Notes under the pieces: model-generated
Database searches by the model: none
What the model was told of the DNA's origin: nothing
The model's input: the letters and a program-made list of their open reading frames with translations, nothing else
Position numbers and translations under genes: made by a program
NCBI GenBank assembly: GCA_964611195.1
Contig: CAZSXA010000024.1
Span: 1 to 20,507 of the forward strand
DNA length: 20,507 nt
DNA from: JADLGL01 sp964611195
GTDB lineage: Bacteria; Pseudomonadota; Alphaproteobacteria; Rhizobiales; Kaistiaceae
Reading direction: 5' to 3'
In this document: positions 14,143-20,507 of the stretch, piece after piece
Layout: each line of letters opens with the position of its first letter
Numbering within the stretch: position 1 is the first letter of the stretch

Positions 14143-14398
14143 TCGGCGCCAGGGGAGGAGAAGGGACCGAGGTGACTGCCGCCGGCGGTTTCACGCGACG
14201 GCTTTGTCGAGGGTCGTCCCGAGCGATGGTTTGGCGAGCCGGCGACGGCGTCGTCAGCTTGTGCGCTCGCGACCTGCCGGGCACTGACTTCAACCGCACA
14301 AAGTGATGAGCTCCTTGGAGTGCCAATCTGGTCGTGCGCCGCCGTTTTGGGGCTGAGCAAGCAGCCGGGTTCCGTTTGCGTGGCGATCGCCGACACAC
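14143..14398. other. Intergenic stretch without a supported gene
   Basis: Between the caspase-like gene and the ctrA terminator I see no open frame with coding character, no RNA gene and no clear promoter. Short minus-strand frames here are overlapping chance frames. It may be decayed sequence. Confidence 0.6.
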
Positions 14399-14423
14399 AA
14401 AAAAGCCCCGCCGGAGCGGGGCC
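14399..14423 (-). terminator. Intrinsic terminator of ctrA
   Basis: On the minus strand GCCCCGC, loop TCCG, GCGGGGC forms a 7-bp GC stem (14405-14422) followed directly by TTTTTT (14404-14399). It begins 26 bp after the ctrA stop codon. Confidence 0.85.
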
Positions 14424-14448
14424 TTCGGTCATCCCGAGGGAAGGGCGA

Positions 14449-15150
14449 TCAGGCGGTTGCCTTCAGCTCGTTCTCGTCGGGCTCGCGCAGCACATAGCCG
14501 CGGCCCCAGACGGTCTCGATGTAGTTCTCGCCATTGGTGGCGGCGGCAAGCTTCTTCCTGAGCTTGCAGATGAAGACGTCGATGATCTTCAGCTCCGGCT
14601 CGTCCATGCCGCCATAGAGATGATTGAGGAACATCTCCTTGGTCAGCGTGGTGCCTTTGCGGAGGCTAAGGAGTTCCAGCATCTGGTACTCCTTGCCGGT
14701 GAGGTGAACGCGCTGGCCGCCGACCTCGACGGTCTTGGTGTCGAGGTTCACCGACAGCGCGCCGGTGTCGATGACCGACTGGGCGTGGCCCTTGGAGCGG
14801 CGGACGATGGCGTGGATGCGGGCGACGAGTTCGTCCTTGTGGAACGGCTTCGTCATGTAGTCGTCGGCGCCGAAGCCGAGGCCCCTGACCTTATCCTCGA
14901 TGCCGGCAAGGCCGGAGAGGATCAGGATCGGCGTCTTGACCTTGGACACGCGCAAAGTGCGCAGAACCTCATAGCCCGACATGTCGGGGAGGTTCAGCTC
15001 CAGCATGATGATGTCGTAGTCGTAGAGCTTGCCGAGGTCGACGCCTTCTTCGCCAAGGTCGGTCGTGTAGACGTTGAAGTCCTCAGACTTCAGCATCAGC
15101 TCGATGCTCTGCGCCGTTGCGCTGTCGTCCTCGATCAGCAGAACTCGCAT
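14449..15150 (-). CDS. ctrA: Cell-cycle response regulator CtrA with Glu at the phosphoacceptor position
   Basis: The 233-residue protein matches CtrA along its whole length: MRVLLIEDDSATAQSIELML, the receiver, the linker RRSKGHAQSVI, and the OmpR-type winged helix with TGKEYQMLELLSLRKGTTLTK and ELKIIDVFICKLRKKL. CtrA is the master regulator that binds TTAA-N7-TTAA sites to control replication and many cell-cycle genes, and is normally activated by phosphorylation of Asp51 through CckA-ChpT. Here residue 51 is Glu: the strand reads DIIMLELNLPDMSG and the codon is GAG. The acidic residues Glu7, Asp8 and Asp9, the Ser of ILSG and the Lys of MTKPF are all present, so only the phosphoacceptor differs. 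The C-terminus ends ATA rather than the AA used for ClpXP recognition in Caulobacter. A terminator follows; the upstream region carries GANTC sites and CtrA-like half-sites. Confidence 0.97.
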   Translation of the reverse strand: MRVLLIEDDSATAQSIELMLKSEDFNVYTTDLGEEGVDLGKLYDYDIIMLELNLPDMSGYEVLRTLRVSKVKTPILILSGLAGIEDKVRGLGFGADDYMTKPFHKDELVARIHAIVRRSKGHAQSVIDTGALSVNLDTKTVEVGGQRVHLTGKEYQMLELLSLRKGTTLTKEMFLNHLYGGMDEPELKIIDVFICKLRKKLAAATNGENYIETVWGRGYVLREPDENELKATA

Positions 15151-15248
15151 CCCAGTCCCCTCGGTTACCGCTTGCGGGCGCCCGCCGGGAGACCGTTGCG
15201 GTCTGCCCCAGGAAAGCGCGTCACCCCGATTCGCAACGCTAACGTCTT

Positions 15249-15256
15249 ATGGTTAA
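15249..15256 (-). promoter_or_regulatory. CtrA-type half-site upstream of ctrA
   Basis: TTAACCAT on the minus strand, about 100 bp upstream of the ctrA start. It matches the 8-mer form of the CtrA recognition sequence. Confidence 0.5.
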
Positions 15257-15427
15257 CAGATACTGATTCGGGGACAAACATTGCTCATTCGCCCTGTTGA
15301 AAAACCCGGTCATCATCCTGAAAAATCGTGATGAATCTCGAGTCATGCGGCTTCGATTTCACTTTAACCAATCGGCGTAAGCGATTCACTCGACTCATCG
15401 ATTGCCGATCGATTTCGAGCGCGTCGG

Positions 15428-15442
15428 TTTACCCGCCCTTAA
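15428..15442 (+). promoter_or_regulatory. Near-consensus CtrA box
   Basis: TTTA-CCCGCCC-TTAA, seven of eight consensus bases with the correct 7-bp spacer. It lies about 195 bp upstream of the fliJ-like start and about 280 bp upstream of ctrA. Confidence 0.5.
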
Positions 15443-15637
15443 GTCATGCCCGTCATGATTAACGCGAGACGTAAACGAAGGGTTACCAGACCGTCCGGCC
15501 ACGCGCCGGGGTCTCTTGCCCGCATGGGTCTCTCCGGTGCCAGCCGGTAAGGGAGCGACAACCTATCTCGCTTAGGATTGGCGGGATCACAATGAGTAGC
15601 CGCCGGCCAGACGACCGGGCGCGGGGAGTTGGTGAAG

Positions 15638-16015
15638 ATGAAATCGCGTGAGAGTGTCGCACGGCTGAAGCGCTTCCAGGTCGAGGAAAAGCGTCGCCAC
15701 GTCCAGCAGATCGAAGGCATGATCGCCGAATTCGAACGCATGTCGGCCGATCTCGCCGCGCAGATCAAGGCCGAGCAGGAACGGACCGGCATCCACGACA
15801 CCAAGCACTACGCGTATTCGACCTTCGCCAAGGCCGCCGCACAGCGCCGCGACAATCTCGAAGCCTCCATCGGCGAATTGCGGATTCAGCTCGATGTTGC
15901 CGCCGTCGCTCTCGACGGCGCGGAGGAGGAACTTGCCAAGCTCGAGGCCCTCGCCGAGCGCGATCACGGCCGCGACCAGGCTGCCGCCCAGCACAAGGGC
16001 GACCGCGTCGCCTGA
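15638..16015 (+). CDS. fliJ: FliJ-like flagellar export chaperone
   Basis: A 125-residue, almost entirely helical, charged protein (MKSRESVARLKRFQVEEKRRHVQQIEGMI..., then YSTFAKAAAQRRDNLEASIGELR). This is the antiparallel coiled-coil form of FliJ, which binds the FliI ATPase and escorts flagellar substrates. The ATG at 15638 is chosen because GGGGAG lies nine bases upstream; an upstream TTG would add three residues. The place next to and divergent from ctrA agrees with what I recall of Brucella and relatives, where a fliJ gene adjoins ctrA; here the usual fliI neighbour is not seen and divK follows instead. FliJ is poorly conserved, so the call relies on length, coiled coil and synteny. Confidence 0.72.
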   Translation: MKSRESVARLKRFQVEEKRRHVQQIEGMIAEFERMSADLAAQIKAEQERTGIHDTKHYAYSTFAKAAAQRRDNLEASIGELRIQLDVAAVALDGAEEELAKLEALAERDHGRDQAAAQHKGDRVA

Positions 16016-16165
16016 CGATGTGGCGCCCGCACGGGCGGTAATCCGAAATACCCCCTTGATTCTGCGATCGGGTTAGCACTCGCGAAAGGGTTCGGTTGCA
16101 AAACCGTTCCCACGGTCGAGAGTGTTAAGCCGTGAATCGTTTCGCCTGACGCGGGAAGAGCCGTC

Positions 16166-16537
16166 ATGCCGAAGAAGGTGCTGGTCGTCGAGGACAATGA
16201 GCTCAACATGAAGCTCTTCAATGATCTCCTCGAGGCCACCGGATACGACACCATCCAGACCAGGTCCGGCCTGCAGGCAATCGACCTTGCGCGCGAGCAT
16301 CACCCCGATCTGATCCTGATGGACATCCAGCTGCCGGAAGTGTCGGGCCTCGAGGTGACCAAGTGGATCAAGGAAGATGACGACCTTCGCTCGATCCCGA
16401 TCATCGCCGTCACCGCCTTTGCCATGAAGGGCGACGAAGAGCGGATCCGCCAAGGCGGATGCGAGGCCTACCTCTCCAAGCCGATTTCGGTGGGCAAGTT
16501 CATCGAGACGGTGAAGGCGTATCTGGGCGAGGCGTGA
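16166..16537 (+). CDS. divK: Cell-cycle response regulator DivK
   Basis: A 123-residue single receiver with all active-site residues: Glu9-Asp10, phosphoacceptor Asp53 in LILMDIQLPEVSG, Thr in AVTAFAM and Lys in LSKPI. The sequence KKVLVVEDNELNMKLFNDLLEA and the downstream pleD identify it as DivK. It is controlled by DivJ and PleC and in turn modulates CckA-dependent CtrA control at the cell pole. Spacing to pleD is one base, so they form an operon. Two GANTC sites occur upstream, at 16058 and 16134. Confidence 0.96.
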   Translation: MPKKVLVVEDNELNMKLFNDLLEATGYDTIQTRSGLQAIDLAREHHPDLILMDIQLPEVSGLEVTKWIKEDDDLRSIPIIAVTAFAMKGDEERIRQGGCEAYLSKPISVGKFIETVKAYLGEA

Positions 16538-16538
16538 A

Positions 16539-17897
16539 ATGAGCGCACGCGTTCTCGTCGTCGATGACGTGCCGGCCAATGTGAAACTGCTGGAGGCGCG
16601 CCTTAACGCCGAGTATTTCGATGTGGTCGTTGCCTTCGACGGGCGACAGGCGCTGGAGGTCTGCCGAAAGCGGCTGTGCGACGTCGTGCTTCTCGACGTC
16701 ATGATGCCGGGCATGGACGGCTTCGAGGTCTGCCGCCAACTCAAGGCCGACCCGGCGACGATGCATCTGCCGGTCATCATGATCACGGCGCTCAATTCCA
16801 CGGAAGATCGGGTTGCGGGCCTGGAAGCCGGTGCCGACGATTTCCTCACCAAGCCGGTGAACGACCTTGCGCTCACGGCGCGCGTGCGAAGCCTTGCCCG
16901 CCTCAAGCTGTTGACCGATGAACTCGGTGCGCGCGCCGCCGGCGCGGGTCAGCTCGGCAGCACCGACTGGGCGATCGAGGACGACCCGTCCGGGCGCATC
17001 CTCGTGGTCGAGGATCGGCCCGAGGTGCGCGAGCGGATCGAGGCAAGCCTCGGCCGGCAGCATGAGCTCCGCTTCGAGGAGAACCCGCAGGAGGCGCTGT
17101 TCCTGGCGGCGGAGTCCGACCTCGATCTGATCCTCGTCAGCCTCCGCCTGACCGGTCATGACGGGCTTCGGCTTTGCGCACAGCTGCGCTCGCTGGAGCG
17201 GACGCGCACCTTGCCGATCCTGGCGATCGACGATCCGGGTGTCGAGGATCGGCTCACTCGGGCGCTCGATCTCGGCGTCAATGACTACATTCTGCGTCCG
17301 ATCGACCGGAACGAGCTCAAGGCACGCGTGAGGACCCAGATCCGGCGCAAGCGCTACTCGGACAAGCTGCGCGACGATGTCCAGCTGACGCTGGAAATGG
17401 CGATCAGCGACAGTCTCACCGGGCTCGCCAACAGGCGCTATTTCGAGCGCCAGCTCCGCTCGATGGTGAGTCAGGCGACCGGCCGCGGTCGGCCGCTGTC
17501 GCTGCTCCTCATCGATATCGACCACTTCAAGTCGATCAACGACCGCTTCGGCCATCTCGCCGGCGACGACGTCCTCTCCGAGTTCGCCTCGAGGCTCAAG
17601 CGCGCGGTGCGCGGCATCGATCTCGCAGGCCGCTTCGGCGGCGAGGAATTCGTCGTCGCAATGCCCGACACCGACGCTTCGACGGCGTATGTCGTTGCCG
17701 AGAGACTGCGCAGCCGTATTTCAGACGAACCGTTCCGGGTGGCTGGGCAGCTCGAACCGATCACTGTGACGATCAGCGTCGGCGTCGGATCGGTGTCGTC
17801 CGAATGCGGCGAGGTGAACGAGCTTATCGCCGCTGCCGACATGGCGCTCTATGAGGCCAAGCGGACCGGCCGCAACCGGGTAAGTTCCGCGGCATGA
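16539..17897 (+). CDS. pleD: Diguanylate cyclase response regulator PleD
   Basis: A 452-residue protein with two receivers and a GGDEF domain, the PleD architecture. Receiver 1 (1-120) is intact, with Asp9-Asp10, phosphoacceptor Asp53 in VVLLDVMMPGMDG, and Lys in LTKPV. Receiver 2 (about 150-275) has Ser in place of the phosphoacceptor (LILVSLRLTGHDG), as expected of the adaptor receiver used for dimerisation. The cyclase domain has the active-site GGEEF at 367-371 and an intact inhibitory site RGID at 358-361, so it should make c-di-GMP from GTP and be product-inhibited. In Caulobacter PleD is phosphorylated by PleC/DivJ and drives the swarmer-to-stalked transition. It is in an operon with divK; no clear T-tailed terminator follows. 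Confidence 0.97.
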   Translation: MSARVLVVDDVPANVKLLEARLNAEYFDVVVAFDGRQALEVCRKRLCDVVLLDVMMPGMDGFEVCRQLKADPATMHLPVIMITALNSTEDRVAGLEAGADDFLTKPVNDLALTARVRSLARLKLLTDELGARAAGAGQLGSTDWAIEDDPSGRILVVEDRPEVRERIEASLGRQHELRFEENPQEALFLAAESDLDLILVSLRLTGHDGLRLCAQLRSLERTRTLPILAIDDPGVEDRLTRALDLGVNDYILRPIDRNELKARVRTQIRRKRYSDKLRDDVQLTLEMAISDSLTGLANRRYFERQLRSMVSQATGRGRPLSLLLIDIDHFKSINDRFGHLAGDDVLSEFASRLKRAVRGIDLAGRFGGEEFVVAMPDTDASTAYVVAERLRSRISDEPFRVAGQLEPITVTISVGVGSVSSECGEVNELIAAADMALYEAKRTGRNRVSSAA

Positions 17898-18231
17898 GCC
17901 GCTGCAACTTCCGATGGTGAAGCGCCTCTGCTGCGCGGTTTAAGGTTAATGCTTTACGAAACTGTCGCTTTCGAGGCTAGGCGACCCTTGCGGGCAGTTG
18001 ATTTCCGTAAACGGCAGGTTAAGGTCGCGCCCAGGATTTGAACGACGCAAGCCCATTGCGGGCGGGAAATCGTCAAGCGGCACACAGCACTTCAGAAATA
18101 CCAACGCCCTACGGAACGCTCAGGTCCGCCGCATCTCCTGGGTCCGTGGGGTTGGCCCGGCCCAGAACGGATTGAGTGGCCTCCTCGTATAAACCCGTTC
18201 TGGGCCGGCCACTTTCCCCGGCATTCCCAAC
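17898..18231. other. Intergenic stretch downstream of pleD
   Basis: No supported gene. It holds TTAAGGTTAA near 17940 and, further on, a long inverted repeat (18157-18208). A frame at 17998-18192 starts at TTG, has no ribosome site and no coding character. Confidence 0.55.
18157..18208. repeat. Long inverted repeat between pleD and rpmG
   Basis: CCGGCCCAGAACGG (18157-18170) is exactly complementary to CCGTTCTGGGCCGG (18195-18208), with a 24-nt loop. The arms extend a little further with a small bulge (flanking TGG / CCA). There is no T tract. It may stabilise the pleD message 3' end or belong to a dispersed repeat family. Confidence 0.6.
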
Positions 18232-18256
18232 AAAAAAGCACCGCCGAAGCGGTGCT
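18232..18256 (-). terminator. Intrinsic terminator of rpmG
   Basis: On the minus strand AGCACCGC, loop TTCG, GCGGTGCT forms a perfect 8-bp stem (18256-18237), with the last T of the stem continuing into TTTTT (to 18232). It starts 32 bp after the rpmG stop. Confidence 0.88.
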
Positions 18257-18287
18257 CGTTCTCGCCCGGCGATCAGATGGACGCCGG

Positions 18288-18455
18288 CTATTTGATCTTG
18301 GCTTCCTTGAACTCGACGTGCTTGCGCGCGACCGGATCGTACTTCTTGACCGTCATCTTGTCGGTCATGGTCCGGGAGTTCTTCTTGGTGACATAGAAGT
18401 AGCCGGTATCGGCGGTGCTCACCAACTTGATCTTGATGGTCGTGGTCTTGGCCAT
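18288..18455 (-). CDS. rpmG: 50S ribosomal protein L33
   Basis: A short 55-residue gene: MAKTTTIKIKLVSTADTGYF, then YVTKKNSRTMTDKM, KKYDPVARKHVEF and a final KIK. This is the zinc-free (no CxxC pair) form of L33 typical of Proteobacteria. It has its own terminator downstream and stands between pleD and the DUF983 gene, a position consistent with the conserved Hyphomicrobiales order. It is highly basic, as expected for a large-subunit protein. Confidence 0.96.
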   Translation of the reverse strand: MAKTTTIKIKLVSTADTGYFYVTKKNSRTMTDKMTVKKYDPVARKHVEFKEAKIK

Positions 18456-18530
18456 TTCAAACGTCTACTGGGGCCCATTGCGGGCGCGCGTCTCGGCGAG
18501 GCGCGATACCTAGCGCCCGTGCCGGCAAAG

Positions 18531-19058
18531 TCAAGGACGGCGGCTGTCGACGCCGGCAGCGGGGCTCACGCCGGCGGATATGGGATCGTCCGACTCCAGC
18601 ACGAATTCCGGTCCGCCGGGCTCGGCGCCGCGGCCGTCGAAGCCGTGCATGCGAAGCGCCCATTGCAGGCCGACGACCGCCCCCTTCATCACCGGCAGGA
18701 GCAGGAGCGAAAGGATTGCCGTCAACGGCAGCCAGATCGACAGATGGGCGAAGGTCGACAGCGACCATCGGGTCTCGACCGCGAGGATCAGCGGCACGAT
18801 GATGTGGCCGACGATTACGATGGTCAGATAGGGCGGCGCGTCGTCGGCGCGCTGATGGCTGAGATCCTCGCCGCAATGGTCGCAGCGCGGCACGACCTTC
18901 AGATAGTTCCTCAGAAGTCGGCCTTCGCCGCAATTAGGGCAGCGCCGTCGCAGCCCCTTGCCGATCGCCGGCCACAGCGGGCGGCGTGGCAGATCGTCAT
19001 CGTCGGCCCCGAAATGGGCCATCGGAGTGAATTCTGTCGGAGCGGGCTCGATGGTCAT
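18531..19058 (-). CDS. DUF983 membrane protein with zinc-ribbon-like motif
   Basis: A 175-residue protein. Two CxxC pairs, CPNC at 40-43 and CDHC at 59-62, form a probable zinc ribbon after a short acidic N-terminus (GADDDDLPRRPLWPAIGKGLRRR). Two hydrophobic helices follow, at about 78-94 and 104-130, and a polar Gly/Pro-rich C-tail. This is the DUF983 layout (cytoplasmic zinc ribbon then two helices); function is not established. The ATG at 19058 has GAGGCG a few bases upstream, whereas the open frame continues 5' without support. It lies 119 bp downstream of rnr and is probably co-transcribed with it. Confidence 0.88.
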   Translation of the reverse strand: MTIEPAPTEFTPMAHFGADDDDLPRRPLWPAIGKGLRRRCPNCGEGRLLRNYLKVVPRCDHCGEDLSHQRADDAPPYLTIVIVGHIIVPLILAVETRWSLSTFAHLSIWLPLTAILSLLLLPVMKGAVVGLQWALRMHGFDGRGAEPGGPEFVLESDDPISAGVSPAAGVDSRRP

Positions 19059-19177
19059 AGGGGCGCCTCGGGGTCGGGCGGGCCGGCAAGAAGGGTCCGG
19101 ATCGAACCGCCACAAGGTAATGCTTTCCTGGCGCGCACGCCAATGCGGCGGATCGGCGCTGGCGTCGAGATCTGGAA

Positions 19178-20506
19178 CTAGCGGCCGGCGCGACGCTTGC
19201 GGGCCGGTTTGGCGCCGTTCGGCCCCTTGGCGGTCTTCTTCTTCCCGGCGGCCTTCTTCTTTGCCGCCGTCTGACGGGCCACCGACTTGCCGCGCCGAGT
19301 GGGTCGCCCGGCACGCCGCCGCGGGGCGGGGCGGCCTTCCGACAGCAGCTCGAAACGAAGCGCCCCGGCGACGGGCGCGACCTCGACGAGCCGAACCTCC
19401 ACAACATCGCCGAGCCGATGCATCGTGCCGGTGTCGCGGCCGATGAGGGCGTGATGGGCTTCGTCGTGCATGAAGTACTCGTTGCCGATGGTGGAGATCG
19501 GCACGAAGCCGTCGGCGCCGGTCTCGTCGAGCTTCACGAATAGCCCCGCGCGCGTGACGCCGGCGATGCGGCCGGAGAAGGCGGCGCCGATGCGGTCGGC
19601 AAGCCAATGGGCGACGAGCCGGTCGATCGTGTCGCGCTCGGCCGCCATCGCCCGCCGCTCGGCCGCCGAGATCTCCGCCGCTATCTCCGGCAGTTCCTTC
19701 TCGATGCCGTCGGGAAGGCCGCCGGGCCCGAGCTTCAGCGCGCCGACGAGGCCGCGATGGACGATGAGATCGGCGTAGCGCCGGATCGGCGACGTGAAGT
19801 GCGCATATCGCATGAGGTTGAGGCCGAAATGGCCGATATTGGCGGGATTGTATTCTGCCTGGCTCTGGGTGCGGAGGACGACCTCGTGGATGAGGCGGCC
19901 ATGTTCTGTCTCCTTGAGCTGCGTCAGGATGCGGTTGAAGTGGCTCGGCCGGAGGTTGCCCGACTTCGGAAACGAGATGTCGATGGACTCGAGAAACTCG
20001 CGGAGCGACTCAAGCTTGGCGAGCGAGGGCGCGTCGTGGATGCGGTAGACGAGCGGCGAATCCTTCTCCTCCAACGTCTCGGCGGCGGCGACGTTGGCCT
20101 GGATCATGAACTCCTCGATCAGCCGATGCGCCTCCAGCGTTTCGCGGGTGTCGATCCGTTCGATCTTGCCGCCCTTGCCGATGATCACCTTGCGTTCGGG
20201 GATCGTCAGTTCGAGCGGCTCCCGCGCTGCCCGGCCCCTCGCGACGGTCTGGTACGCCGACCAAAGCGGCTTCAGCACCGGCGTGCCGATATCGTCGCCG
20301 ATGGGGTCCTCGCCGCGGTCGATCGCCTCCTGCGTCTCGGTGTAGGAGAGGTTTGCCGCCGAGCGCATCAGCACGCGGTGGAACGAGTGCGAACGCTTGC
20401 GGCCATCGGCGCCGAACACCATGCGGACGGCAAGGGCAGGGCGGTTCTTGCCTGGCATCAGCGAGCAGAGATCGCCAGACAGCCGGTCCGGCAGCATCGG
20501 CACGAC
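19178..20506 (-). CDS. rnr: Ribonuclease R, C-terminal part (cut by window end)
   Basis: The frame is open to the right edge, so about 443 C-terminal residues are seen and the start is outside. The RNB catalytic domain end is clear, with MLPDRLSGDLCSLMPGKNRPALAV and the family signature YAHFTSPIRRYADLIVHR. An S1 RNA-binding domain follows (FSGRIAGVTRAGLFVKLDETGADGFVPIS), and then a long tail rich in Lys, Arg and Ala (roughly the last 50 residues), typical of RNase R. The enzyme degrades structured RNA 3' to 5', including during rRNA quality control. DUF983 and rpmG lie downstream on the same strand. Confidence 0.95.
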   Translation of the reverse strand, partial: VVPMLPDRLSGDLCSLMPGKNRPALAVRMVFGADGRKRSHSFHRVLMRSAANLSYTETQEAIDRGEDPIGDDIGTPVLKPLWSAYQTVARGRAAREPLELTIPERKVIIGKGGKIERIDTRETLEAHRLIEEFMIQANVAAAETLEEKDSPLVYRIHDAPSLAKLESLREFLESIDISFPKSGNLRPSHFNRILTQLKETEHGRLIHEVVLRTQSQAEYNPANIGHFGLNLMRYAHFTSPIRRYADLIVHRGLVGALKLGPGGLPDGIEKELPEIAAEISAAERRAMAAERDTIDRLVAHWLADRIGAAFSGRIAGVTRAGLFVKLDETGADGFVPISTIGNEYFMHDEAHHALIGRDTGTMHRLGDVVEVRLVEVAPVAGALRFELLSEGRPAPRRRAGRPTRRGKSVARQTAAKKKAAGKKKTAKGPNGAKPARKRRAGR

Positions 20507-20507
20507 G

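Larger units (their letters stand above)
15151..15637. promoter_or_regulatory. ctrA / fliJ-like divergent control region with GANTC cluster
   Basis: This 487-bp region has no supported gene. It contains six GANTC sites at 15228, 15265, 15333, 15340, 15383 and 15392 (the CcrM methylation target). It also holds TTAACCAT on the minus strand (15249-15256), TTAACCAA at 15364, and TTTA-N7-TTAA at 15428-15442, one mismatch from the CtrA consensus. In Caulobacter the ctrA P1 promoter is controlled by GANTC methylation and CtrA itself binds its own promoter, so both features fit autoregulated, methylation-timed transcription. Core -35/-10 elements could not be placed with confidence. Confidence 0.65.

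Noticed and set aside
14320..15300. 326-codon plus-strand frame opposite ctrA
   Set aside because: Antisense to ctrA and running through its terminator; no homology recognised.
16760..17330. Missing phosphoacceptor in PleD receiver 2
   Set aside because: Ser in place of Asp in the second receiver is expected: this receiver is the adaptor in PleD and is not the phosphorylated one.
16500..17555. 351-codon minus-strand frame opposite pleD
   Set aside because: Shadow of pleD, which has unmistakable receiver and GGEEF motifs.
18020..18075. tRNA-like T-arm sequence (GGATTTGAACG) after pleD
   Set aside because: Resembles the reverse of a tRNA T-loop, but no matching acceptor stem, D-arm or anticodon arm could be built around it.
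17998..18192. 64-codon plus-strand frame between pleD and rpmG
   Set aside because: TTG start, no ribosome site, no domain, and it runs into the inverted repeat.

Overview
The window reads as a chromosomal piece of a high-GC alphaproteobacterium, most likely order Hyphomicrobiales (Rhizobiales). The evidence is a CtrA/ChpT/DivK/PleD cell-cycle set, a periplasmic DUF1134 (EipA-type) protein, a fliJ-like gene divergent from ctrA, and a core tail of divK-pleD, rpmG, DUF983 and rnr. It is a draft assembly with two N runs: 10 N at 1494-1503, inside a gene, and 100 N at 3479-3578, truncating a gene. Both ends of the window cut genes.

Layout. (1) 1-2013: a glycan/lipid-modification-like group with the 3' end of a possible sulfotransferase, a class I SAM methyltransferase overlapping it, and a convergent PAPS-type sulfotransferase split by the short gap. 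(2) 2204-3478: a phage-type lysis cassette (GH24 endolysin with a C-terminal membrane helix, a 59-residue two-helix holin-like protein, and a third gene cut by the long gap), with start/stop overlaps. (3) 3622-5993: an ABC exporter half-transporter, a patch of palindromic repeats, and a small membrane-anchored coiled-coil protein. (4) 5984-8681, minus strand: a macrodomain protein, a long membrane-anchored coiled-coil protein, and eipA. (5) 8886-11131, plus strand: chpT followed by three compact chemotaxis-like genes (a CheA-type ATPase core without phosphotransfer domain, an intact single receiver, and a degenerate CheB-like receiver), the last three coupled by overlapping starts and stops. 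(6) 11135-11807, minus strand: a four-helix membrane protein plus an XRE regulator, with two 20-bp palindromes in the promoter region. (7) 12061-14142: a secreted caspase-like protein (His112/Cys167) with three C-terminal PPC-like repeats that each carry a cysteine pair. (8) 14449-17897: ctrA (minus), then fliJ-like, divK and pleD (plus). (9) 18288-20506, minus strand: rpmG, DUF983 and rnr (cut by the window end).

How it fits together. ChpT normally relays phosphate to CtrA, and DivK and PleD sit in the same polarity circuit. The most striking observation is that the CtrA encoded here has Glu (GAG) at residue 51, where the phosphoacceptor Asp is expected, while the other receiver residues are kept. 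If real, ChpT here may serve clients other than CtrA, and an intact receiver of unknown role lies two genes downstream of chpT. The ctrA upstream region also holds six GANTC (CcrM-type) sites within about 170 bp and CtrA-like half-sites.
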